From Diorhabda sublineata (taxonomy: Eukaryota > Arthropoda > Insecta > Coleoptera > Chrysomelidae): a stretch of 64,000 bases of DNA. Position numbers and translations under genes: made by a program. This document shows, in pieces, positions 35,641 through 48,900 of the stretch. Below the pieces are notes generated by a model that had not been told where the DNA came from, did no database searches, and saw nothing but the letters and a program-made list of their open reading frames with translations. The stretch covers positions 18,655,312 through 18,719,311 of the forward strand of contig NC_079483.1 of assembly GCF_026230105.1 (NCBI RefSeq), read 5' to 3'. Numbering within the stretch: the first letter of the stretch is position 1; the number at the start of each line of letters is the position of its first letter.

Positions 35641-37379
35641 GTGCCGTTATTTTGGTACCACCACCAAATTTAAATTTCATCAAACATGCGTGATAAGGTT
35701 AAGACTGTACAATTCTTCTACTTTTTTTTAGGATGTGCTTTGTTGGAGAAAGGCACGTTTAGAATAGTGGCTTGTTAGTGTTTGAAACCACCATTTCTGA
35801 AATTTCGGGAAGTTAATAGTCGATTTTCCTTGATTATTACCGTCAATTGTTTCCTCATAATAATTCAAAACAAATTATTAATAAATCAGAGAGAACGATC
35901 GGCTTACCGTACGTACACGTAGTTTTCTATTAACTCCTTATTAGGAGTAAAACTGAGTTTCTAGTTTCGAACTTCAATAGTCACGGTAAATAAACTAAAT
36001 ATAATATTAAACGTATTGATTTTTGACATATGTCAAATCTGACGTTGCCTTTATTAAGTTTGACATTTGACATTTGTAATGACGCTTTTTGTTCAAGTTT
36101 GTCTTGTTTTAAACAGACGATTTATTGATGTACAAGCTTGACTACACCATAACGGATTTCCAATCCATCCTAAAGGTTGTACAAACGAAAAAGTTCATAG
36201 TACGAGGGCCGTCGATCACACGAAGCCTTCACGATCAAAGATTGGCCCACTCGAATACACAAAATGCTAAATTGAAACTTCAAACTCCGTTTTAGGGTAA
36301 TCGGTGGCGATTTATTTGGAATAGTCACTTGAGAGAGAGACCAAAAAACCCAACTCCGCTTCAGATGTATTGTATGAGAGGATAGAGTGAAAATGTCGGT
36401 GTTTATACCGGTCTATATCGTAGTTTTGTAGTTACCGTACGGGTTTCTGATCGATTCCATATTAGGTCGATGAATGATGCAAAAGTTTCATAATTGATAG
36501 CGTGCCCTCGTCTAGAACTTGTGACAAATCAATCAATGTATCAACTTTACCTTCGAACAGTCGGCGACAATTTATATTTTCCATATGAGGACATCTTTTA
36601 CTATGCGTTGCCTAGTTCTTTGACATATTTAACCTTAGCGCCGTCTCAGGAACATAAATACGAATATAAGAATCACCGATTCACAATTGAAATCCATTCT
36701 CCACAATAATAGTTCTTAGTCAATGTTTCTTTTGTTCAAAGAAGTAGTTTTTGAATTCTCGTTTTCCTAGCGGGATTGTCGCGAAATTAAACACCAAAGT
36801 GTACTAATTCTAATATATTCCCGAGCTCTCGGACTGACTTGACCAATCTGCAAAAAATCACTTATAATTCAGCATCGATAATATTAATTTTTGATTTTAT
36901 TCGCCCTGTATATCAACAACAGTATAAAAGTATGTTAAAAAAATATAAAATAGTGAAATTTCTTTTCTAATAATCGTTTCATAAAAGGCCGATCGTTGGA
37001 ATATTAGTCATAACGATTATTTCTATTAAAATTTTGATTTGGTTCGAATTAATATTTGTACTGACGTATTAATCACGTGATTTCCTTCAACAACATTTTT
37101 CTAGTTAACTGGTACAGTATTTTCATTGTTAATTTTGTTTATAGATGTGTATTTACAACAAATTAAATTCCATTTGGTTATTTAGAAAAAAAAAACGCGT
37201 ATTCTTGTAGGAATTTTTTTATGTGGTTGGGCGTTAAAGTGGAAAAAAAAATTGAACCTTTTGACATTAATCCTCGGCGAAAAATTCATCACCAAATTTT
37301 TTTCCCGTCCCAAAAAAACGATGCACATTAATTAGCGAAATGTTAAGATTTGCTTCAGTTTAACTTTCGTTGGGGCCAA
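35641..37379. other. Intergenic with scattered transposon-end motifs
   Basis: Contains a run of TGACATxTGACA-like words (36025-36085) resembling the 5' region of the mariner family at 53.0 kb, tacgagggccgtcg near 36200 and gccctgtatatc near 36903. No coding domain is seen; the 71-codon frame at 36494-36709 is unrecognised. Confidence 0.4.
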
Positions 37380-37668
37380 AAGGGTGTTCCATGGATTGCT
37401 ATATAGCATAAGGTGTGTCATAAGATACCACGACGATGTATAATTGTTCACACGCCAAACGGGGATACTCCAAGTTAATTTCGTAAACACCCAACGCCTT
37501 GCGATTTATTTATGGTCATCGCAACGGCCAGACGTACCGGAAATTGTAAACGTTTAAAATCGAATGGTGAATCCGCTGCAGGAAGATCTTTCAAATGCCT
37601 TATAGGCCATTGTGTGTTCATCCCAAACAATCAACTGTAGGATCTTGACCGTTGCGCGATGTTGCAAC
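37380..37668 (-). pseudogene. Helitron helicase fragment
   Basis: The minus strand reads, with frame changes, CNIAQR; LIVWDEHTMAYK (the Walker B-like WDE motif of Pif1-type helicases); then FKRLQFPVRLAVAMTINKSQ; and VYEINLEYPRLACEQLYIVV. The last two correspond to the Helitron helicase motifs near the C-terminus (Q-F-P-V-R-L-A-F-A-M-T-I-N-K-x-Q-G and C-G-[IV]-N-L-E-x-P ... G-Q-L-Y-V-A). The stretch normally lying between WDE and QFPVRL, several hundred residues, is deleted. The Rep nuclease domain is absent. Degenerate, non-functional remnant. Confidence 0.85.
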
Positions 37669-38660
37669 TTGATGTTTCGTTGATTTGTATGTTTAGGAGT
37701 AATTTCGAGTCGTTTTCGCGTTTATTAACCTTTTAAACATTTTCTGGATTTCCAAGAATAATTCTAGACAAAAATTAAACAAATCGGTCCAGCCGTGAAC
37801 GAATTTTAGCGAAATTAACGAATAGAAATTCAAGATGTATTATTTATTCTAGATAATTGTATAGGATACACGTAACGGCCATAACAAGAATTTAGATTAA
37901 TTAAAACATCCAATTAGGATAATTTCTTAATGGCATTGTTAATTTTCAATGACCCGATGACCAAGCAGATGTGTTTTTCTGAACGCAGCTGATTATTACG
38001 GTGTCTAATGTCTAACTCTGGTTCGGGTCACCACAATGTATCACAAATTAACCGAACGTTGCGATATATTTGAATGGACCGAATCAAATAATGAAGAATG
38101 GTGTACGTACATTTCCTATTTTGGGCAAGGAATGACAATGGTCGAGGAAAATAGAAGTGATTCGGCGTTTTTTCGTCTATTTAGAATTCGGGATAACGCC
38201 GCAGGCCGAATATTATAACGAACTCACGACTGTTTTTAATAATACTCGAAATACTTCGTGATTTGACGATTTTGTGATACAATTCCTCGTGGTAATTAAT
38301 TTAGGTTGTTAAGAAACCTTAATTAAGGAATTTATCATCTAATTTATAAGAAGACGGAGTAAAAAGCTGCGGAAGAAGCAGCAGACAAAAACTACTATGA
38401 ATATGTTGAAGAAAATTGATGTTAGAACAATTGTAGACACAACTAACTAATGATTGTGCCGAAAACCCTACTGAAAGTACCTTCCTGATGATCGTAGAAA
38501 AAATATTTCGAATACTTTATATAGATCACGTCTTAATATCAAAAAGAAGGTTGGTTCTTGAAGTACCTGTTTTGACCTAGAGATGTTTCAAGTTTGAAGA
38601 CTCCACGTTGTTTGGTATTTGATTGGTAGCCATCAATAGTAAACGTTTTTATCCAATATA
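37669..38660. other. Intergenic, no supported feature
   Basis: AT-rich DNA. The 60-codon frame at 38036-38218 has no recognisable domain. Confidence 0.5.
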
Positions 38661-38663
38661 AAA

Positions 38664-41600
38664 GTTTCATAACCACGGATCCTTCATTTCGCATCTAAAC
38701 CATCAATACCATGGACTCAAAAGAGAGTATCTGCTTCAAAGGAGGCAAAGACGTTTTAGATGGCAAAACAGTGCAAGATGGGTGCCGCTTTGCTCACAAT
38801 TGGACAAAAACATCGTCCTGGAGATGCTTCTACAGAAATAAAGCCGTTTCATAACCACGGATCCTTCATTTCGCACCTTAACCATCAATACCATGGACTC
38901 AAAAGAGAGTATCTGTTTCAAAGGAGGCAAATACGTTTTAGATGGTAAAACAGTGCAAGATGGGTGCCGCTTTGCTCACAATTGGACAAAAACATCGTCC
39001 TGGAGATGCTTCTACAGAAATAAAGCCGTTTCATAACCACGGATCCTTCATTTCGCACCTTAACCATCAATACCATGGACTCAAAAGAGAGTATCTGCTT
39101 CAAAGGAGGCAAAGACGTTTTAGATGGTAAAACAGTGCGAGATGGGTGCCGCTTTGCTCACAATTGGACAAAAACATCGTCCTGGAGATGCTTCTACAGA
39201 AATAAAGCCGTTTCATAACCACGGATCCTTCATTTCGCATCTTAACCATCAATACCATGGACTGAAAAGAGAGTATCTGCTTCAAAGGAGGCAAAGACGT
39301 TTTAGATGGTAAAACAGTGCGAGATGGGTGCCGCTTTGCTCACAATTGGACAAAAACATCGTCCTGGAGATGCTTCTACAGAAATAAAGCCGTTTCATAA
39401 CCACGGATCCTTCATTTCGCATCTTAACCATCAATACCATGGACTGAAAAGAGAGTATCTGCTTCAAAGGAGGCAAAGACGTTTTAGATGGTAAAACAGT
39501 GCGAGATGGGTGCCGCTTTGCTCACAATTGGACAAAAACATCGTCCTGGAGATGCTTCTACAGAAATAAAGCCGTTTCATAACCACGGATCCTTCATTTC
39601 GCATCTTAACCATCAATACCATGGACTGAAAAGAGAGAATCGGATCCAAAGAAGGCAAAGACGTTTTAGATGGCAAAACAGTGCAAGATGGGTGCCGCTT
39701 TGCTCACAATTGGACAAAAACATCGTCCTGGAGATGCTTCTACAGAAATAAAGCCGTTTCATAACCACGGATCCTTCATTTCGCACCTTAACCATCAATA
39801 CCATGGACTCAAAAGAGAGTATCTGTTTCAAAGGAGGCAAAGACGTTTTAGATGGCAAAACAGTGCAAGATGGGTGCCGCTTTGCTCACAATTGGACAAA
39901 AACATCGTCCTGGAGATGCTTCTACAGAAATAAAGCCGTTTCATAACCACGGATCCTTCATTTCGCACCTTAACCATCAATACCATGGACTGAAAAGAGA
40001 GTATCTGCTTCAAAGGAGGCAAAGACGTTTTAGATGGTAAAACAGTGCGAGATGGGTGCCGCTTTGCTCACAATTGGACAAAAACATCGTCCTGGAGATG
40101 CTTCTACAGAAATAAAGCCGTTTCATAACCACGGATCCTTCATTTCGCACCTTAACCATCAATACCATGGACTGAAAAGAGAGTATCTGCTTCAAAGGAG
40201 GCAAAGACGTTTTAGATGGTAAAACAGTGCGAGATGGGTGCCGCTTTGCTCACAATTGGACAAAAACATCGTCCTGGAGATGCTTCTACAGAAATAAAGC
40301 CGTTTCATAACCACGGATCCTTCATTTCGCATCTTAACCATCAATACCATGGACTGAAAAGAGAGTATCTGCTTCAAAGGAGGCAAAGACGTTTTAGATG
40401 GTAAAACAGTGCGAGATGGGTGCCGCTTTGCTCACAATTGGACAAAAACATCGTCCTGGAGATGCTTCTACAGAAATAAAGCCGTTTCATAACCACGGAT
40501 CCTTCATTTCGCATCTTAACCATCAATACCATGGACTGAAAAGAGAGTATCTGCTTCAAAGGAGGCAAAGACGTTTTAGATGGTAAAACAGTGCGAGATG
40601 GGTGCCGCTTTGCTCACAATTGGACAAAAACATCGTCCTGGAGATGCTTCTACAGAAATAAAGCCGTTTCATAACCACGGATCCTTCATTTCGCATCTTA
40701 ACCATCAATACCATGGACTGAAAAGAGAGAATCGGATCCAAAGAAGGCAAAGACGTTTTAGATGGCAAAACAGTGCAAGATGGGTGCCGCTTTGCTCACA
40801 ATTGGACAAAAACATCGTCCTGGAGATGCTTCTACAGAAATAAAGCCGTTTCATAACCACGGATCCTTCATTTCGCACCTTAACCATCAATACCATGGAC
40901 TCAAAAGAGAGTATCTGTTTCAAAGGAGGCAAAGACGTTTTAGATGGCAAAACAGTGCAAGATGGGTGCCGCTTTGCTCACAATTGGACAAAAACATCGT
41001 CCTGGAGATGCTTCTACAGAAATAAAGCCGTTTCATAACCACGGATCCTTCATTTCGCACCTTAACCATCAATACCATGGACTGAAAAGAGAGTATCTGC
41101 TTCAAAGGAGGCAAAGACGTTTTAGATGGTAAAACAGTGCGAGATGGGTGCCGCTTTGCTCACAATTGGACAAAAACATCGTCCTGGAGATGCTTCTACA
41201 GAAATAAAGCCGTTTCATAACCACGGATCCTTCATTTCGCATCTAAACCATCAATACCATGGACTCAAAAGAGAGTATCTGTTTCAAAGGAGGCAAAGAC
41301 GTTTTAGATGGCAAAACAGTGCGAGATGGGTGCCGCTTTGCTCACAATTGGACAAAAACATCGTCCTGGAGATGCTTCTACAGAAATAAAGCCGTTTCAT
41401 AACCACGGATCCTTCATTTCGCATCTTTACCATCAATACCATGGACTGAAAAGAGAGTATCTGCTTCAAAGGAGGCAAAGACGTTTTAGATGGTAAAACA
41501 GTGCGAGATGGGTGCCGCTTTGCTCACAATTGGACAAAAACATCGTCCTGGAGATGCTTCTACAGAAATAAAGCCGTTTCATAACCACGGATCCTTCATT

Positions 41601-42226
41601 TCGCACCTTAACCATCAATACCATGGACTCAAAAGAGAGTATCTGCTTCAAAGGAGGCAAAGACGTTTTAGATGGTAAAACAGTGCGAGATGGATGCCGC
41701 TTTGCTCACAATTGGACAAAAACATCGTCCTGGAGATGCTTCTACAGAAATAAAGCCGTTTCATAACCACGGATCCTTCATTTCGCATCTTAACCATCAA
41801 TACCATGGACTGAAAAGAGAGTATCTGCTTCAAAGGAGGCAAAGACGTTTTAGATGGCAAAACAGTACGAGATGGGTGCCGCTTTGCTCACAATTGGACA
41901 AAAACATCGTCCTGGAGATGCTTCTACAGAAATAAAGCCGTTTCATAACCACGGATCCTTCATTTCGCATCTTAACCATCAATACCATGGACTGAAAAGA
42001 GAGTATCTGCTTCAAAGGAGGCAAAGACGTTTTAGATGGCAAAACAGTACGAGATGGGTGCCGCTTTGCTCACAATTGGACAAAAACATCGTCCTGGAGA
42101 TGCTTCTACAGAAATAAAGCCGTTTCATAACCACGGATCCTTCATTTCGCACCTTAACCATCAATACCATGGACTCAAAAGAGAGAATCGTCTCCAAAGA
42201 AGACAAAGACGTTTTATATGTAACGC
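38664..42226 (+). repeat. Tandem array, 182-bp unit derived from a mariner transposase gene, ~19.5 copies
   Basis: The marker ggtgccgctttgctcac recurs exactly every 182 bp from 38780 to 42056, 19 times. In three frames the plus strand of a unit encodes consecutive pieces of a mariner: SARWVPLCSQLDKN / LLTIGQKHRPGDAST, then SRFITTDPSF, equivalent to the linker (S-A-R-W-V-P-R-x-L-T-x-D-Q-K-x-R) and the first catalytic motif (R-F-I-T-x-D-E-T-W). Unit variants (tggcaaaac/tggtaaaac; gagaatcggatcc) repeat with a 1092-bp (6-unit) period. Overlapping 62-91-codon frames on both strands are shadows of the repeat, not genes. Confidence 0.95.
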
Positions 42227-42545
42227 AGAAAGTCGTTGATTCAAAAAATTGAACAAAAAATCGAATGGTTTCACCAGGAATACACAATAAACATTAAAGA
42301 GGAAAAAGAAACTAGAAAAATGAAAGCACAAAATACGAAGAAGATGATATAAGTGACAATACTAAAAAATGATTGAAATTGATGATAATATTTCTATCAA
42401 GCGTCAATTTGAATATAGAATTTTATGAATCTATTGTTTTTTCAAAACATATTACAAAATTCATTACACGCACTTAAAATTTCGAAAATTTATTCCGCCG
42501 TTCTCCAAACGTTCTCCAAACGAGAAAACAACTACAACTATTAAC
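42227..42545. other. Short single-copy stretch
   Basis: AT-rich DNA after the array with no recognisable feature. Confidence 0.5.
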
Positions 42546-42588
42546 ATCCCCAATGTTTCGTAATTACTAGATTTGTAACCATTGACTA

Positions 42589-42614
42589 GTTTCGACGTTA
42601 TTACATCTTATCAG
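42589..42614 (-). ncRNA. Degenerate hammerhead ribozyme-like core, inverted copy
   Basis: On the minus strand CTGATAA is followed by a stem II with mismatches (gatgtaataacgtc) and GAAAC. The core differs from consensus at the sixth position of CUGAUGA (G to A), a position needed for catalysis, so it is probably inactive. Confidence 0.35.
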
Positions 42615-42789
42615 AGTGGTTTAACAACACCCTCACTACCAACTGCGAAACACTGCTCGAGTAATTATCAAACGTAGTCGCCAGGTAGCGTTCGTTGGGG
42701 AATATTTAACTATATGAACCAAATAACGACGTTTATTGAAGTTGTCTTCAATTCTGGTCTCAAATATAAACGAGAGTTGTTGAACTACG

Positions 42790-42815
42790 CTGATGAGACG
42801 TAATGACGTCGAAAC
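42790..42815 (+). ncRNA. Hammerhead ribozyme-like core
   Basis: CTGATGA (42790-42796), a perfect stem II GACGT/ACGTC with loop AATG (42797-42810) and GAAAC (42811-42815) match the conserved hammerhead core CUGANGA-stem II-GAAA. Stem III and the cleavage site cannot be assigned with confidence in the downstream ctagtcagtgattac, so activity is doubtful. Confidence 0.45.
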
Positions 42816-42830
42816 TAGTCAGTGATTACA

Positions 42831-43879
42831 AACCTCTCTTTGAAATTGACATCACGGTCGTTAGAGTTGATGTAATGCAATATTCGTCTAGGTATTAGCC
42901 AGGAAAGTAGTTGTTTTCTCCTTTATAGTTCTCGTTGAGAATTTCTCGAGATCGAACGTTTAATTTAAACGTTAGGAAGAAAGAAAAAGTGAACGACAAC
43001 ACCGTTTCGTTAGATAATTTTTAATGAAAACATTCTTTTTAATATTTAAATACGTAGTAATCCTTTTTACTAATTAAGAATTGGTTTTTTTTTTATATAT
43101 AGTGCGCCTGGCATTTTACCTGCCGTAACGACTTCAAGTCGCCGCCGATTCGAAATTTTTATCGGATCTGTCACCGAATTCTTTGGTGCCCTCATCACCA
43201 CCTCAATAATCCTCCAAAATAAGTCCGAGATAATTAATGATCTGTAGTTTTATCTCGTCGAGTTCGTTCCGATCAGAGATACTTTGATAATCAATGTCAG
43301 CCTCTAATTGATTGGCAATATCAGTCTTTGTAATAAGGAAAAAATAAAAGAAAACACAATTATTATCGTTGTCGATAGATATAAAATTGGTTATTTATAA
43401 TAAAACACTTTTGGAATATTTTAATACGAATATTGTCTAGACCTCTACGTTCAAGTCCAATTCCTGATGCATGTAGAGTAAAAAAGATCCACAAAATAGT
43501 TCCCATCACTGCGCTGTGATGTTTTGACTTCAAAATACAGTGTTTCGTACTTTCCGAGCTCTATAAGGGCTCATTTTCGATGCTAAGAGAAAGGGGATGG
43601 TGTTGAAGAGGCTCGGAAAGCATCCCTTAATGGATTTTTACGATCTTTCCTGACCCTTCCATCCTATCTCTAGTGGTATCAAATAGTTTTCCCGTGGTTC
43701 TTATCCCTGTCGAATTTTTGATATTGAGGAGCCTCAACATCCCCTTTCTGCCCAATCCTCCATCTTTCCATCCAACAACAGCTGAAGCAATCCCCTATTT
43801 TCCGCAGCATTTCTTCCTTGGTTTCCTTGCTCAAAATTCTTCGGCAGATCCACATTCAAATGCTTCCGATTTGTTCCAG
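42831..43879. other. Intergenic, no firm feature
   Basis: AT-rich DNA. A plus-strand frame at 43673-43900 is antisense to the downstream part of the LINE fragment that follows and is not a gene. Confidence 0.5.
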
Positions 43880-44200
43880 GTGTTAATTTTCAGTATCTAA
43901 CCTATTTTGAGGTACCATTTTGTTTCCCAGATCATAAAATTTTGTTTAATTGTGTCTTTTCCGTTGTTAATATCGATTCTAGTCAACTAGCTCTGATTGA
44001 TGTCGAGTCTCCTCAGTATTTGTGGTATTAAACTCTGTCGAAAGCTTTTTCGTAAGCTATAAAACACATAATTTTCCTGTGGTTTCAGTAGTTCTGAATT
44101 TGGGTATCATTTTATGGTGATTCTTTAGTATTCCGATGAATCTCTGGTCTTCGCATCTTCGCTTCAGTTTCTTGATGAATCGAAATGTGCTCGTAGAAGA
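43880..44200 (-). pseudogene. LINE reverse transcriptase fragment
   Basis: On the minus strand MCFIAYEKAFDRV (near 44030-44075) is RT domain A of a non-LTR element (C-F-I-D-Y-E-K-A-F-D-R-V), with the first aspartate changed to alanine. After a stop and frameshift, IPQILRRLDINQS follows, fitting the helix after domain A (L-L-x-I-L-R-x-x-G-I). Further downstream (towards 43650) a basic, glycine-rich minus-strand reading may be more of the same element. No intact catalytic box. Confidence 0.7.
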
Positions 44201-45905
44201 AAAAACGAACTCGACCGTCGAAATATTTTATGAATGGATCTTTAATATTTCGTCACCGTATGAATTAATAATATAAACAATTGTCGTTGAATATAAATTA
44301 CGTCGAACTGGTTCTTGTTGAGAATGGTACTGTTGGGAACCTGTTCGCTCGACTCGATCACATAACAAGGACTCATTCTTTCATTTCCATCTTAGTTTAC
44401 GAGGTCTAGTTCGTTATTTTTATCGTTTCTGGTTTCATTAGTTTCACCTAGAAAACTTATAATTAATATTATAAAAGTATATATTGAAATAGAAGGATTT
44501 TTGTATTCAATAATCCCGCTGGAAGTCCTAATGAAATTGAGTAACTTGTAGTGACGGGAAACTGGTAAAGATGGTTCAAATGTAACTCTTTTTAAACAAT
44601 CAAATGTAAATCGCCTCAACTGGAACCAAGCTTAACTGTGGAGCCGGTACACCGGCCATTGGAACTTCGTTGTTGTCTTCCGTTATTTCCAAAAAGAGCC
44701 CTTGGTACAGATACATCTGCATTGTGAGATCAAATCAAACGGCAGAACGTAAATATGGATATCAGATCTTAATTTGAGCAACCAGAATTGAACTTCGTTC
44801 GATCAAAATATCCGATTATCCTGATTAGATTCGCCAGGATTCATAAACTAATTCTGGAACAACTAAAAGATTACAACTAGTGACCTCGAGTTTGGCGAAT
44901 ACCACTTAGTAAAATGGCGCATAGAGTATCAAGAAAATAAATCTACACAGAGGTTTCGAGTGATCAAATGTTTCTGGTTGATAACACCAAATAAAAGCAG
45001 TATAAAGTTTTGAAGTGTTCTCGAAGTAAGGGCCTAATGAGAACCGTCTAGTGTGTACATGTTTGACAAGCTTTTCCATTGTATTTCGCGTACGTTTCCT
45101 CTTGTAGGTGAATTATTGAAAATGATTTCAATTTGGCAACACAGCATCAATTTTCCTGTCAACATTTTTACTGCTTAACTTTCAAACCTAGGACAATTTG
45201 TGTTTAGCGGGCAACCTGAGACGGTTGGCAATCCTGCTTGTCATTGACGTATGCATGGAGGTTATGGTTGTTTAAAGACAAATTTGAATCAGCAATTGGG
45301 AAAATTTGAGACATTTCAACGTTAAATAACCGATAAATTCGAAGTTAAACTGCGATAAAAGTTTTTTGCATAAAAATTTTCAGATCCAATCTCATACAAT
45401 TATATAAATCACTTAATGATTGTTAAGTATGTTATAAAATAATATTTTTTCGAATAATTATGAAATAAAACATCGTTTTTCATATCCAGTTCCATACAAA
45501 TTGAACATATTTCCTTTGATCTCATACGCGAACTATTAAACTATGGAAGAATCCGTTTTGACGAAGATACGTTGCAATGAAAAGATAATAGTTGCTTATA
45601 TATTACCAGGTTGTCATGTTAAGGAATCTAGCATGTGTATAAATAAAATAAATTGAATAAAACGATACGAAGCTACTCCTCGAAGAGTCGGCGCATGCAG
45701 GTGTACAAAATAACGGAACCCGATATCGAAAATATTCGCCATTTCATTTTTCGTTAATACTATAATTATTATTCGATAATAATGATTATTTTCATTATCA
45801 GCGAATCATTTAAAAGTACAGATAAACAACATTACGAGAAAAATTAATCGTTTGGTTCCAGAAGTTATGAAATTTTGGAAAAAATATCTTTTTATCTCCA
45901 TACAA
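44201..45905. other. Intergenic, no supported feature
   Basis: Includes a small gccggtacaccggc palindrome at ~44642 and a 75-codon minus-strand frame (44392-44619) without recognisable domains. Confidence 0.5.
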
Positions 45906-48900
45906 AGACAAATGTTCACTCAAATGTTGCAATAAGCACCCTTTTCAGTCCTTTGTGTCCAGTGGTTTCATCCATGGTTATGAAACGGCTCTATTTATAC
46001 GAAACATCACCAAACACTCGATGGAAACATCTCCACGACGCTGTTTTTCTTCCATTGTGAACAAACCCATCTTGTGTACAGCTTCCTGAGGTCCAAACTG
46101 CACTTTTTGAAATGTCTAGTGCATTTCCAGTCGACTTATTCAACATATCCATACATTTTTCCTTCTTAGACGAATGTTCACTCAAATGTTGCAATAAGCT
46201 TCCATAATACTCGACGTTCATAGTTTTTCCTTTTCCTTTGTCTTCTTTGCAGCCGGTTTTCTCCCTTTTCAGTCCTTTGTGTCCACTGGTTTCGTCCATG
46301 GCTATGAAACGGCTCTATTTATACGAAACATCACCAAACACTCGAAGGAAACATCTCCACGACGCTGTTTTTCTTCCATTGTGAACAAACCCATCTTGTG
46401 TACAGCTTCCTGAGGTCCAAACTGCACTTTTTGAAATGTCTAGTGCATTTCCAGTCGACTTATTCAACATATCCATACATTTTTCCTTCTTAGACGAATG
46501 TTCACTCAAATGTTGCAATAAGCTTGCATAATACTCGACGTTCATAGTTTTTCCTTTTCCTTTGTCTTCTTTGCAGCCGGTTTTCTCCCTTTTCAGTCCT
46601 TTGTGTCCATTGGTTTCGTCCATGGCTATGAAACGGCTCTATTTATACGAAACATCACCAAACACTCGATGGAAACATCTCCACGACGCTGTTTTTCTTC
46701 CATTGTGAACAAACCCATCTTGTGTACAGCTTCCTGAGGTCCAAACTGCACTTTTTGAAATGTCTAGTGCATTTCCAGTCGACTTATTCAACATATCCAT
46801 ACATTTTTCCTTCTTAGACGAATGTTCACTCAAATGTTGCAATAAGCTTCCATAATACTCGACGTTTATAGTTTTTCCTTTTCCTTTGTCTTCTTTGCAG
46901 CCGGTTTTCTCCCTTTTCAGTCCTTTGTGTCCACTGGTTTCGTCCATGGCTATGAAACGGCTCTATTTATACGAAACATCACCAAACACTCGAAGGAAAC
47001 ATCTCCACGACGCTGGTTTTCTTCCATTGTGAACAAACCCATCTTGTGTACAGCTTCCTGAGGTCCAAACTGCACTTTTTGAAATGTCTAGTGCATTTCC
47101 AGTCGACTTATTCAACATATTCATACATTTTTCCTTCTTAGACGAGTGTTCACTCAAATGTTGCAATAAGCTTGCATAATACTCGACGTTCATAGTTTTT
47201 CCTTTTCCTTTGTCTTCTTTGCAGCCGGTTTTCTCCCTTTTCAGTCCTTTGTGTCCACTGGTTTCATCCATGGTTATGAAACGGCTCTATTTATACGAAA
47301 CATCACCAAACACTCGAAGGAAACATCTCCACGACGCTGTTTTTCTTCCATTGTGAACAAACCCATCTTGTGTACAGCTTCCTGAGGTCCAAACTGCACT
47401 TTTTGAAATGTCTAGTGCATTTCCAGTCGACTTATTCAACATATCCATACATTTTTCCTTCTTAGACGAGTGTTCACTCAAATGTTGCAATAAGCTTGCA
47501 TAATACTCGACGTTCATAGTTTTTCCTTTTCCTTTGTCTTCTTTGCAGCCGGTTTTCTCCCTTTTCAGTCCTTTGTGTCCACTGGTTTCATCCATGGTTA
47601 TGAAACGGCTCTATTTATACGAAACATCACCAAACACTCGAAGGAAACATCTCCACGACGCTGTTTTTCTTCCATTGTGAACAAACCCATCTTGTGTACA
47701 GCTTCCTGAGGTCCAAACTGCACTTTTTGAAATGTCTAGTGCATTTCCAGTCGACTTATTCAACATATTCATACATTTTTCCTTCTTAGACGAGTGTTCA
47801 CTCAAATGTTGCAATAAGCTTGCATAATACTCGACGTTCATAGTTTTTCCTTTTCCTTTGTCTTCTTTGCAGCCGGTTTTCTCCCTTTTCAGTCCTTTGT
47901 GTCCACTGGTTTCATCCATGGTTATGAAACGGCTCTATTTATACGAAACATCACCAAACACTCGAAGGAAACATCTCCACGACGCTGGTTTTGTTCCATT
48001 GTGAACAAACCCATCTTGTGTACAGCTTCCTGAGGTCCAAACTGCACTTTTTGAAATGTCTAGTGCATTTCCAGTCGACTTATTCAACATATCCATACAT
48101 TTTTCCTTCTTAGACGAGTGTTCACTCAAATGTTGCAATAAGCTTGCATAATACTCGACGTTCATAGTTTTTCCTTTTCCTTTGTCTTCTTTGCAGCCGG
48201 TTTTCTCCCTTTTCAGTCCTTTGTGTCCACTGGTTTCATCCATGGTTATGAAACGGCTCTATTTATACGAAACATCACCAAACACTCGAAGGAAACATCT
48301 CCACGACGCTGTTTTTCTTCCATTGTGAACAAACCCATCTTGTGTACAGCTTCCTGAGGTCCAAACTGCACTTTTTGAAATGTCTAGTGCATTTCCAGTC
48401 GACTTATTCAACATATTCATACATTTTTCCTTCTTAGACGAGTGTTCACTCAAATGTTGCAATAAGCTTGCATAATACTCGACGTTCATAGTTTTTCCTT
48501 TTCCTTTGTCTTCTTTGCAGCCGGTTTTCTCCCTTTTCAGTCCTTTGTGTCCACTGGTTTCATCCATGGTTATGAAACGGCTCTATTTATACGAAACATC
48601 ACCAAACACTCGAAGGAAACATCTCCACGACGCTGGTTTTGTTCCATTGTGAACAAACCCATCTTGTGTACAGCTTCCTGAGGTCCAAACTGCACTTTTT
48701 GAAATGTCTAGTGCATTTCCAGTCGACTTATTCAACATATCCATACATTTTTCCTTCTTAGACGAGTGTTCACTCAAATGTTGCAATAAGCTTGCATAAT
48801 ACTCGACGTTCATAGTTTTTCCTTTTCCTTTGTCTTCTTTGCAGCCGGTTTTCTCCCTTTTCAGTCCTTTGTGTCCACTGGTTTCATCCATGGTTATGAA

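Larger units (their letters stand above)
42550..42830. mobile_element. Inverted pair of Penelope-like terminal fragments
   Basis: Two copies of a segment containing cgtcgaaactagtca face each other, on the minus strand around 42560-42640 and on the plus strand around 42740-42830. Between them lies ttaacatccccaatg-type flank and unique sequence. The words gttgaac, ctgatga and gaaactagtc in this order are typical of the repeat ends of Penelope-like elements, which carry hammerhead motifs. A Penelope endonuclease fragment lies 8.3 kb upstream (34.2 kb). Confidence 0.5.

Noticed and set aside
38736..42287. Dozens of overlapping 62-91-codon frames on both strands
   Set aside because: They repeat every 182 bp and are out-of-frame readings of a decayed mariner segment; no start or context supports genes.
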